From positions 1 to 17,497 of the forward strand of contig CABSCP010000061.1 of NCBI GenBank assembly GCA_902476265.1: 17,497 nt of DNA, written 5' to 3'. A program made the translations under genes and the position numbers. The notes under the pieces were generated by a model. The model did not search any database. It was not told the origin of the DNA and saw nothing but the letters and a program-made list of their open reading frames with translations. This DNA comes from an uncultured Lachnospiraceae bacterium. Lineage in GTDB: Bacteria; Bacillota; Clostridia; Lachnospirales; Lachnospiraceae. Of the stretch, positions 1 to 5,767 are shown piece by piece. Position 1 is the first letter of the stretch, and the number at the start of each line of letters is the position of its first letter.

Positions 1-178
1 TAAGTTCGATCAGCGTATCTATGCTCATCCCGCAGTATCCGCGTTCGATATCCGCATAATATTTTTCAGCGATGCCAATTTGCTCTGCTACAAAGCTTCT
101 GGTCCAGCCATACTGTTTCCTGCGTTCTGCGAGTCTTATGCCAACCGCTTTCCTATCATAAGAATCTTTTGTCTTCAT
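1..178 (-). CDS. XRE-family helix-turn-helix regulator, N-terminal part
   Basis: The gene runs off the left edge; 59 residues are visible, starting MKTKDSYDRKAVG. The segment RLAERRKQYGWTR, then FVAEQIGIAEKYYADIERG, then MSIDTLIEL follows the Cro/C1 helix-turn-helix pattern: the helix 2-turn-helix 3 is around residues 27 to 46, and YYADIERG is the usual end of the recognition helix. Such proteins are DNA-binding repressors or activators. The ATG is preceded by AGGAG seven bases upstream (183 to 189), which supports this start. A 27-bp dyad site begins 13 bases upstream of the start codon and its twin lies further away, so autoregulation is likely but inferred. The C-terminal part, which would tell a short XRE protein from a longer sensor or peptidase fusion, is outside the window. 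Confidence 0.85.
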   Translation of the reverse strand, partial: MKTKDSYDRKAVGIRLAERRKQYGWTRSFVAEQIGIAEKYYADIERGYCGMSIDTLIEL

Positions 179-190
179 GCATTCTCCTGT

Positions 191-217
191 TTTCGTGAAA
201 TATCTTATTTTGCGAAA
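191..217. promoter_or_regulatory. 27-bp dyad operator-like site, copy 1 (next to XRE start)
   Basis: Half-sites TTTCGTGAAATAT and TTATTTTGCGAAA flank a central C; 10 of 13 position pairs are complementary (pattern TTTCGnnAAATA, then TATTTnnCGAAA). The site lies between the XRE ribosome binding site and its predicted promoter. The same 27 bp occur as an exact reverse complement at 368-394. A dimeric repressor site for the adjacent XRE protein is the simplest reading. Confidence 0.65.
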
Positions 218-254
218 ATAGAGGGAATTTTGTCGTTTTCTGTTTAGGCTTTCA

Positions 255-268
255 TAGCAAATTTGCTA
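255..268. promoter_or_regulatory. 14-bp perfect palindrome in XRE upstream region
   Basis: TAGCAAATTTGCTA is its own reverse complement. It sits about where the minus-strand XRE transcript is predicted to start. It is AT-rich and could be a protein site or chance; no second copy was seen. Confidence 0.3.
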
Positions 269-272
269 AAAA

Positions 273-301
273 AGTATATAAAAAGGTAGAAATAAGGTAA
301 A
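273..301 (-). promoter_or_regulatory. Predicted weak sigma-A promoter for the XRE gene
   Basis: On the minus strand TTTACC (296-301), a 17-base spacer and TATACT (273-278) resemble -35 and -10 boxes. The predicted start near 266 would put copy 1 of the 27-bp site in the 5' leader at about +50 to +76. The -35 box matches the consensus at four of six positions. Confidence 0.4.
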
Positions 302-310
302 AAAAGTAGG

Positions 311-339
311 TTGCCAAAAGGTATGTTTAAAGTTATAAT
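311..339 (+). promoter_or_regulatory. Predicted strong sigma-A promoter on the plus strand, no gene downstream
   Basis: TTGCCA (311-316), a 17-base spacer and TATAAT (334-339) form a near-consensus promoter reading rightward, divergent from the XRE gene. The predicted start is near 346. Copy 2 of the 27-bp dyad (368-394) lies at about +22 to +48, a good position for a roadblock repressor. No ATG with a ribosome binding site follows before the terminator at 449-496. Confidence 0.6.
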
Positions 340-367
340 GATTTAGTAGTTAAAAACTCCGTTTATA

Positions 368-394
368 TTTCGCAAAATAAGATATTTCACGAAA
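368..394. promoter_or_regulatory. 27-bp dyad operator-like site, copy 2
   Basis: This is an exact reverse complement of 191-217, with half-sites TTTCGCAAAATAA and ATATTTCACGAAA around a central G. Identity over 27 bp at a separation of 150 bp, with differing flanks, suggests a functional site. It lies just downstream of the plus-strand promoter at 311-339. Confidence 0.65.
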
Positions 395-448
395 CTTTTC
401 GGTAGTAATTTGCAGTAAAAAATTTCCTGAATCGTTCGCATAATAAAA

Positions 449-496
449 GACCTCCCCTGCGGCGCCAATCCTTATCGCACCGCTGGGGAGGTTCTT
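449..496. terminator. Bidirectional intrinsic terminator
   Basis: ACCTCCCC (450-457) pairs with GGGGAGGT (485-492), and after a T/T mismatch GCGG pairs with CCGC (459-462 with 480-483). On the plus strand TCTTTT follows; on the minus strand CTTTTATT follows. It would end both the sigma/DUF4179 operon from the right and any transcript from the promoter at 311-339. Confidence 0.8.
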
Positions 497-550
497 TTCA
501 TCTTCAGGTTCCTTATTCAAAATTTTCTATCTGCCGGCAGACATCTGCCT

Positions 551-1621
551 TCATTCTCTGCAGGTATCCAAATCCCACACCGCCGGTTCGCCTGCCTGGA
601 CATACTCGCCGTCCATCTTTCCGTTTTCTTTCGGCATGGGGGCCGCATACAGGGTGACGGTCACTTTTCCGGCATCCCCGGCAATCCGTCCCTGATCCAA
701 AACCTCCGCGTTCTGCATATATCCCGTGCATTCTTTTCCGCCGAACGTTTTCACATAAAACTGTGTGATTCTTCCCTGTTCATCTTCTGCAACCAGCTTC
801 AGATCATAATCCAGAGCAGCCGCATCCGAAGCGTGATACGTCACCCGCTGTTCCAGATCATTTGTGGTAAATTCATCCAGTGTCACCGTCACACCATTGG
901 GCAGCGTATATGCAGTGCCTATGGAAAGTCGCTTTGTATCCGCAATCAGCTCCGCCCCGTCTGCAGTGAATGCAAAATTCCATTTTCCTCTGGCAAGGGT
1001 TTCGTTTTCACCGCCGGTCAGTTTATGGATGCGCAGTTCAAAAGAATTTTCCCCGGAAAGATCCTTTCCTTCCAAAAAGTATGACCGTGCAAATCCTAAA
1101 ACAGTGCGGGTGTCATCCAGATAGCCCGCGCCGCCGGTAACGCCGCCTCTCACCAGATTTCCGTTAATGAAAAGACTTTCTTCAGGGTTCAGCATAATGT
1201 CCATTTCTCCGCCGTCCGCCCGCTGCACCGTATAATTGATGACCAGTTTTTCCTCCGTGGCCACCGCCTCCTGAAGCGTGATGATATAACCGTCGTCGCT
1301 GACCGCTGTGTCCACGATATCGCTGTATCGGGTCAGATCATTTTCCAGTCCGAGTGCGGTTCCGATGTTCCAACGGATATGTTCAATAGCCGCATACACT
1401 TCATTATGAAAAAGCGTTCCTGTCAGCAAAAGCACTGCAGCCGCACCGGCTGCTATCGCCACCCACCGGGGCGCTTTTCTTTGGATTTTTTGTTCTTTTC
1501 GGATTTCCGACAGGATATATTTTTTGTATTGTTCTTTCTCTGATTTTTTCAGACTGCCCGCCTCATACTGCTCGGTATCGGTAACGATGCTGTTTGCCAG
1601 TCTGTATCCCTCTTTTTTCAT
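551..1621 (-). CDS. DUF4179-domain membrane protein, probable ECF anti-sigma partner
   Basis: The protein has 356 residues: a cytoplasmic N-terminal part of about 52 residues, rich in charged residues, one transmembrane helix (WVAIAAGAAAVLLLTGTLF, residues 53-71), then a large extracytoplasmic region. The stretch just after the helix (NEVYAAIEHIRWNIGTALG) and the beta-rich continuation match DUF4179 proteins, which in Firmicutes usually sit directly after an ECF sigma gene. The start ATG overlaps the stop codon of the sigma gene (ATGA), so translation is coupled. The topology suggests a membrane anti-sigma factor holding the sigma factor until an envelope signal arrives. That role is inferred from family and position. 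A bidirectional terminator lies about 55 bases after the stop. Confidence 0.8.
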   Translation of the reverse strand: MKKEGYRLANSIVTDTEQYEAGSLKKSEKEQYKKYILSEIRKEQKIQRKAPRWVAIAAGAAAVLLLTGTLFHNEVYAAIEHIRWNIGTALGLENDLTRYSDIVDTAVSDDGYIITLQEAVATEEKLVINYTVQRADGGEMDIMLNPEESLFINGNLVRGGVTGGAGYLDDTRTVLGFARSYFLEGKDLSGENSFELRIHKLTGGENETLARGKWNFAFTADGAELIADTKRLSIGTAYTLPNGVTVTLDEFTTNDLEQRVTYHASDAAALDYDLKLVAEDEQGRITQFYVKTFGGKECTGYMQNAEVLDQGRIAGDAGKVTVTLYAAPMPKENGKMDGEYVQAGEPAVWDLDTCRE

Positions 1622-2172
1622 GCTCTTACCCCTTTCTTCTCTGCTTCCCTGCGGATTTTTTTCTTTCCACGGAAGACTCTCACATATACGTTTTCCGTGG
1701 AAATTCCCAGCGCCTTCCCGGCCTTTTTCACATCCTCCTCATCCATATAAAGCCGCCGGAACAACTCACGGTCTTTTGGGGAAAGACAGGCAAACAATGC
1801 TTCCGTTTCCTCCGAAAGTTCCTGTTCCACCAGGCTCAAAAGCGCTTCGTCCTCCCTGGGAATCTCCGTTTCTTCCAGACTTTCATAATGGCATTCCCTC
1901 TGTGTTTGGCGCAGGCAGTCAATGGCTTCCAGACGCGCGATCCCTGCCGCCCAGTTTTTGAAAGTCCCTTTTTTCTCGTCAAAGCTGTCGATATTTTTCC
2001 AGATTCCCAAAAAGATATCGTTCATGCATTCTTCTACCCTGTCCGGCATTCCGGAAAGTCTGCTTTTTACGATAGACTGTAAAAGGCCGCCGTATTCCTC
2101 GATCACATAAAGAATGCCTTCCTCCCGTCTGTGCCGGATCAAGGAGACAAAATTGTTTTCATTTACTTTCAT
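1618..2172 (-). CDS. ECF-type RNA polymerase sigma factor
   Basis: At 184 residues this is the usual length for ECF sigma factors. Region 2 spans about residues 20-92: the -10 recognition helix is around VEECMNDIFLGIWKNIDSF and the following KGTFKNWAAGIARLEAIDCLR is the most conserved ECF segment. Region 4 spans about 120-175, with LSPKDRELFRRLYMDE and the helix-turn-helix KKAGKALGISTENVYVRVFRG. No extra C-terminal domain is present. GGGGTGA lies seven bases upstream of the ATG. The gene is first in a two-gene operon with the DUF4179 membrane protein, overlapping it by four bases. The usual arrangement is autoregulation from an ECF promoter in the leader; the promoter itself is not certain here. 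Confidence 0.9.
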   Translation of the reverse strand: MKVNENNFVSLIRHRREEGILYVIEEYGGLLQSIVKSRLSGMPDRVEECMNDIFLGIWKNIDSFDEKKGTFKNWAAGIARLEAIDCLRQTQRECHYESLEETEIPREDEALLSLVEQELSEETEALFACLSPKDRELFRRLYMDEEDVKKAGKALGISTENVYVRVFRGKKKIRREAEKKGVRA

Positions 2173-2184
2173 AAAAAATCACCC

Positions 2185-2238
2185 CGTAAGCTTACGTTTT
2201 GTCCTTTCACCCTATAATCCGTTTTAAAAGGCCGGATT
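2185..2238. promoter_or_regulatory. Two inverted repeats in the leader of the sigma gene
   Basis: CGTAAGCTTACG (2185-2196) is a perfect 12-bp palindrome just upstream of the ribosome binding site. AATCCG (2216-2221) and CGGATT (2233-2238) form a second inverted repeat with an 11-base loop. On the minus strand TGTAAG precedes CGGATTATAG by about 18 bases, which might be an ECF-type promoter. The promoter is a weak call; the repeats are plain in the sequence. Confidence 0.35.
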
Positions 2239-2253
2239 TCTTACACTTTTTTT

Positions 2254-2282
2254 AAAAAAAGAGAACTGATTTCTCAGTCCCC
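2254..2282 (-). terminator. Intrinsic terminator after the serpin gene
   Basis: On the minus strand GGGGACTGA pairs with TCAGTTCTC (nine pairs, two of them G-T) around a GAAA loop, followed by seven T. It lies 18 bases after the serpin stop and separates that gene from the sigma operon. Confidence 0.85.
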
Positions 2283-2299
2283 TTTTTCACTGCATTCTT

Positions 2300-3706
2300 T
2301 TATTTCGTTGCAGAAGGCTGATTCACCACGCCGGTAAAGAGCACCTGCTGCCCTGATTCCCCGCCGTCCGCTGTCAGAACAAATGCGAAAGGTCTGTCAC
2401 ATTTCATTTCCACATTCTTCCTTTCAATAGGCATGGACATCCGTTCCAGGCCCATCACTGTCACAGCAGCCGCTGTCAGACCGTTTTCGTCCACCTCTAT
2501 CATGGCCTTCTGCAAAACCTCGGAAATGAAGAGGGGATCTCCCTCCGTAAGTCCGTCGATATGAGGATTCTGTGGATCGGTCAGAGGAACGCCCAGTTTC
2601 TCCATGGCTTCTTTCACAGAGAACGTATCTCCTTCCAGTTTGAACTTCGGAAGGGATAACTGCACCGTAGCTTCTTCGGATTGCCGGATTTGGGCAAGTG
2701 TATCGGGATTCATTCCGGCCAGCAGTTCTTCCGCATTCTTTCCTTCTTTCGGCAGGCAGATCACCATCTGTCCGTTGTTGATGGTATGCAAAATCACCGC
2801 CTGCATATCGCCGTCTTCATAATATATGGTATCTGTAAACTTATGATTCATGAAGGGCACTGTTTCTTCCTGCTGTCCGTGAAAAATATCGTCTTTGGTG
2901 TCCTCTTCCAGAAATCCGGTCGCCCATGCATCCGAAAAATAAATCGCGTTGGCAATGGCCGCTACCGTTTTCGGATCAAAGCTGTCGATCATATCCGTGA
3001 TTCTTCCTTCCGTCTGTTCCTTCGCCCAGGCATTTACCGCATCTGCCGCCGAAGAATCCGCAAAGTCTACCGGAAAAAGCTTCCCGCCGAAATTCTCTGC
3101 AAAGAGATCGGCAAATTCCTGCTTTACAGTCTCATTCTTTCCCACAAAGATCGCGTTGGCAATCTTTAAGGGGCTTTCAAATTCTACCCCGGCCTCTTTC
3201 ATCATAGCGGCCCGCTCTTCGCTTGTGAGTGCGCTGTTTAATGCCTTCACCGCTTCATTGAGTTCCTCTTCGCTGATTCCGGCTTCTCCGATCGCTTCCA
3301 GCAGCTGCTGCCTTGCAGCCTCATCCGAAGCATTGACCAGCGCTGCCAGGGGCAGCCATACGGAATAGGGTGATACCACCATATTCGCCGACGGATCTTT
3401 TTCGGCCAACATTTCCTTTGTAAAGCGGAAGGCAAATCCGTTCACACCATCCTGCTTTTCTTCTCCCGCCGCTTTTTTATCCTCTGCATTGCCGTCAGCA
3501 CTCACTTCCACAACCTCCGGCGCTGTCTCCTGCCCCGATGTTTTGTCCGCACTCTCTGTCTGCGCCGCTGCGTCCTGTGTCTGTACCGTGTTCCGGACAG
3601 TCTCCTGTGTCTGTACCCCACTCTGACCGCTGCAGGCTCCCAAAAGAACCGCCTGTGCCAGAATCGCTCCGGATAATAAAACTGCTGTCATCTGTTTTCT
3701 CTTCAT
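2300..3706 (-). CDS. Serpin-family protease inhibitor, lipoprotein
   Basis: Of 468 residues, 1-25 form a lipoprotein signal with lipobox LGAC (acylated Cys25). A Ser/Thr/Gln/Glu-rich linker follows to about residue 85, then a full serpin domain to the end. Serpin marks are SPYSVWLPLAAL (near 112), NAIYFSDAW (253-261), the hinge DENGLTAAAVT (406-416), and DRPFAFVL near the C-terminus. Counting from Glu407 as P17 places P1-P1' at Met423-Ser424, in the context ERMSMP, close to the PMSIP of human alpha-1-antitrypsin. That predicts inhibition of elastase- or chymotrypsin-like serine proteases at the cell surface. P14 is Leu rather than the usual Thr or Ser, and P10-P9 are Ala-Val, still compatible with loop insertion. 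GAGGAG precedes the ATG. It is probably transcribed alone, with a terminator downstream. Confidence 0.93.
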   Translation of the reverse strand: MKRKQMTAVLLSGAILAQAVLLGACSGQSGVQTQETVRNTVQTQDAAAQTESADKTSGQETAPEVVEVSADGNAEDKKAAGEEKQDGVNGFAFRFTKEMLAEKDPSANMVVSPYSVWLPLAALVNASDEAARQQLLEAIGEAGISEEELNEAVKALNSALTSEERAAMMKEAGVEFESPLKIANAIFVGKNETVKQEFADLFAENFGGKLFPVDFADSSAADAVNAWAKEQTEGRITDMIDSFDPKTVAAIANAIYFSDAWATGFLEEDTKDDIFHGQQEETVPFMNHKFTDTIYYEDGDMQAVILHTINNGQMVICLPKEGKNAEELLAGMNPDTLAQIRQSEEATVQLSLPKFKLEGDTFSVKEAMEKLGVPLTDPQNPHIDGLTEGDPLFISEVLQKAMIEVDENGLTAAAVTVMGLERMSMPIERKNVEMKCDRPFAFVLTADGGESGQQVLFTGVVNQPSATK

Positions 3707-3735
3707 AACTCCTCATTCCTTTCCTATCGTCCCAA

Positions 3736-3749
3736 ACCGCTGCAGCGGT
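3736..3749. promoter_or_regulatory. 14-bp perfect palindrome upstream of the serpin gene
   Basis: ACCGCTGCAGCGGT is a perfect inverted repeat 30 bases before the serpin start, between the gene and any upstream promoter. It could be an operator or a small hairpin in the leader. I could not place a convincing promoter in 3750-3808. Confidence 0.35.
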
Positions 3750-3808
3750 CGGTTCATCGTTCTGGTATCCTAAAAAACGCAGGACGCCCGGAAAAGGTTT
3801 CCCGTTTC

Positions 3809-4570
3809 TTAAAAAAATTTCATATTGCCGAACAGCCGGTCCTTTATGATGCCGAAAAATTCCCGCAGCATGTTGTTGGGCAGAAAATACAGGCCTGAAG
3901 GCGCGGCAATCCCCACCGCCTCCGGAAAACCCTGCTGCTTTGCCAGGGCAACACCCCTGTAAACATGAAAATTGCTGGTGACAATTCCTACCCGTCTTTC
4001 CTCTTTGGGAATCAGTTTCCTGGAAAAAGCCAGGTTTTCCACCGTCCTTCGGGACCGGTCCTCTTTCAGGATACGCGCCGGATCAATCCCTTTTTTTACC
4101 AGATATTCATACATTCCCTCCGCCTCGCTGATCGGTTCATTGCTGCCCTGCCCGCCGGAAACCACGCAGACCGTGTCAGGGTTTTCTTCCAGATACCGGC
4201 AGGCCGCATCCAGACGCCTGGCCAGCGCCACGCTGGGACCGTTCTGCTTCATCTGCGCACCCAACACAATAATATGAGAAAGGCCCGGTTCTCCCTTTGC
4301 CGAAAATCCGCTCAAAACCAGTCCTTCCACAAAGAGAAACAGACCGATTCCCAGAAACGCCAGGGTAAGGCAGACCGCCTTTCCCGGCAGCGGTACCCTT
4401 TCCCACATCCCTTTTTTTAACGCCATCCCCAAAATAGCGAAAAAAGCCGCCGCAAAAAGCCAGATCAGAAAAAATCTGGTTCCGGCCGCCTTTGTGAGCA
4501 CCACGCCCAGACAATACACCACACAAACTGCTGCAAGCACATAACAAATCATCGGCATTCTTTTTTTCAT
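3809..4570 (-). CDS. YdcF/SanA-like (DUF218) membrane protein
   Basis: With the start at 4570 the protein has 253 residues. A longer reading to 4633 exists, but AAGGAGG lies six bases before this ATG and the extra 21 residues overlap a possible terminator. Three hydrophobic helices (about 7-27, 31-51, 66-88) precede a DUF218 domain from about residue 98: HIIVLGAQ, SGGQGSNE (138-145), SEAEGMYEYL, RSRRTVENLAFS (172-183) and TSNFHVYR (198-205) are the family signatures. Members such as E. coli SanA and YdcF are linked to envelope integrity, but the reaction is not established for most. The domain probably faces outside after the third helix, by inference. The gene follows asparaginase in the same direction. 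Confidence 0.85.
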   Translation of the reverse strand: MKKRMPMICYVLAAVCVVYCLGVVLTKAAGTRFFLIWLFAAAFFAILGMALKKGMWERVPLPGKAVCLTLAFLGIGLFLFVEGLVLSGFSAKGEPGLSHIIVLGAQMKQNGPSVALARRLDAACRYLEENPDTVCVVSGGQGSNEPISEAEGMYEYLVKKGIDPARILKEDRSRRTVENLAFSRKLIPKEERRVGIVTSNFHVYRGVALAKQQGFPEAVGIAAPSGLYFLPNNMLREFFGIIKDRLFGNMKFF

Positions 4571-4617
4571 CTCCTGCCTCCTTTTCCTCAAAGCCAGTTT
4601 AACACAATCCGGCCCTG

Positions 4618-4640
4618 AAAAAAGAGGCTTCATAAAACCT
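4618..4640 (-). terminator. Weak intrinsic terminator after asparaginase
   Basis: On the minus strand AGGTTT and AAGCCT pair around TATG (six pairs, one G-T), then CTTTTTT follows. The short stem makes partial read-through into the YdcF-like gene likely. Confidence 0.4.
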
Positions 4641-4650
4641 TAAGCAAACC

Positions 4651-5658
4651 TTATTCATTTCTGAATATATCGTAATTGATCTTTTGATAGAACAGCTTTT
4701 CCATTTCCTTTCTGTCCGTAATATGCAGCCCCAAAATCCACATGATTTTGGCGAAAACCGCTTCCAGCGTCATATCGTAGGTTTCCAGAAAAGGCAGATT
4801 GTCTTTGGCTTTGCGGCCCACCACATAGGTATCCATGCTGCTGCCTTCATAGGTGACCTGAGTGGCCATGATGAGCACTTTTTCATATGGCTCATACTTC
4901 TCCATTTCCGAAAGCAGCGCATCTGTCAGCTTCTCCGGCAGGCCTCCCACGCCGAATCCTTCCAGAATAATACAATCATAGACCCGCAAAATGTGGGATA
5001 TGATTTCCGTAGACATGCCGGGGGTCAGCTTCAGTAAAAATACTTTTCTGTCCATGCGGTCATAAAATTTCACCGGCTCCCTTTTTTTTGCGCTTTCTAT
5101 GTAATAGAGTACCACATCATCCTGAATTTTGCCGATCACCGGAAAATTGATACTGGAAAAAGCATTGTAGCTGAAGGTGGCCGTTTTTTTAGCCCGGGTT
5201 CCTGCGATGATCTTTCCGTCAAATACCAGCATCACATCCCGGCTTCGTTCATCCAGCGCGCACCGGATGCTGTCATGCAGATTTTTGCGGGCGTCGGTGA
5301 TCTCCAGCAAGATGGATTTCTGCGCGCCGGTGAGCACGATGGGTTTTTCCGAATTCTGAACCAGATAGGACAGAGCCGCCGCCGTGTAAGCCATGGTATC
5401 CGTTCCGTGGCAGACCAAAAAAGCGTCGTATTTGTCGTAATTCTCCCGGATCAGCCCTGCCAGCGTGAGCCAGTGGGAAACTTCCATATTCGTAGAGTCA
5501 ATGCTGCATACTTCATAGGGCACCAGCTCACAAATCTCTTCAAATTCCTTCACATACTGGAGGAAATCTTCCGAAGACAGCACCGGGGAGAGACCGCTGC
5601 CGCTGTCACCGGACGCAATCGTTCCGCCAGTAGTCAAAAGCAGTATTTTTTTCTTCAT
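4651..5658 (-). CDS. ansA: Type I L-asparaginase
   Basis: It hydrolyses L-asparagine to aspartate and ammonia. Taken from the start at 5658 it has 335 residues, near the usual AnsA length. The start was chosen because TGGAGA lies just upstream of it; the ATG four codons earlier (5670) lacks a ribosome binding site. In the longer numbering, TTGGTIAS (13-20) carries the first catalytic Thr14, HGTDTM (88-93) carries Thr90 and Asp91, and AKKTAT carries a Lys near 162, so the two catalytic Thr, Asp and Lys are all present. No signal peptide is visible, so it is a cytoplasmic, low-affinity type I enzyme by family rule. It has its own predicted promoter behind the hairpin that ends the transporter operon. 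Confidence 0.93.
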   Translation of the reverse strand: MKKKILLLTTGGTIASGDSGSGLSPVLSSEDFLQYVKEFEEICELVPYEVCSIDSTNMEVSHWLTLAGLIRENYDKYDAFLVCHGTDTMAYTAAALSYLVQNSEKPIVLTGAQKSILLEITDARKNLHDSIRCALDERSRDVMLVFDGKIIAGTRAKKTATFSYNAFSSINFPVIGKIQDDVVLYYIESAKKREPVKFYDRMDRKVFLLKLTPGMSTEIISHILRVYDCIILEGFGVGGLPEKLTDALLSEMEKYEPYEKVLIMATQVTYEGSSMDTYVVGRKAKDNLPFLETYDMTLEAVFAKIMWILGLHITDRKEMEKLFYQKINYDIFRNE

Positions 5659-5691
5659 TTTTATCTCCATTTCAAAAACAAGATTGTCCTT

Positions 5692-5721
5692 AGTTTACCA
5701 TACTCCCTCCTGAATATGCAA
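5692..5721 (-). promoter_or_regulatory. Predicted promoter of the asparaginase gene
   Basis: On the minus strand TTGCAT (5716-5721), an 18-base spacer and TAAACT (5692-5697) resemble sigma-A boxes. The -35 box overlaps the edge of the terminator-like hairpin at 5720-5747, so the two transcription units are tightly packed. Confidence 0.4.
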
Positions 5722-5747
5722 GTGGCGCCGGTTTCCCGGCGCCGCTT
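5720..5747 (-). terminator. Strong GC-rich hairpin ending the transporter operon
   Basis: GGCGCCGG (5724-5731) pairs perfectly with CCGGCGCC (5736-5743) around a four-base loop, which reads GAAA on the minus strand. The outer bases extend the stem to about 12 pairs with one G-T. There is no clean T run after it on the minus strand (ACTTGCATATT), so it is an atypical intrinsic terminator or an mRNA-stabilising 3' hairpin. Confidence 0.6.
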
Positions 5748-5767
5748 AGTGCTGTGTTTCTTTCATA

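Larger units (their letters stand above)
346..497 (+). ncRNA. Possible short non-coding RNA of about 150 nt
   Basis: This entry rests only on a near-consensus promoter at 311-339 and a strong bidirectional terminator at 449-496 enclosing a stretch without a start codon or plausible ORF. It contains copy 2 of the 27-bp dyad in the same orientation relative to transcription as the copy in the XRE leader. It could be a real regulatory RNA, the remnant of a lost gene, or a side product. I recognise no known RNA family. The whole gap from 179 to 550 holds only these elements. Confidence 0.3.

Noticed and set aside
191..394. Inverted 27-bp repeats as ends of a mini transposable element
   Set aside because: No flanking target duplication is apparent; each repeat is itself a dyad and the interior holds promoters, so an operator pair fits better. 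A MITE cannot be fully excluded.
513..731. 72-residue minus-strand ORF at the end of the DUF4179 gene
   Set aside because: It is a shifted frame within the DUF4179 coding region, rich in Arg, Gly and Cys, with no ribosome binding site. The other frame has the family match.
4571..4633. N-terminal extension of the YdcF-like protein (21 residues)
   Set aside because: AAGGAGG is placed ideally for the ATG at 4570, and the extension overlaps a terminator-like hairpin.
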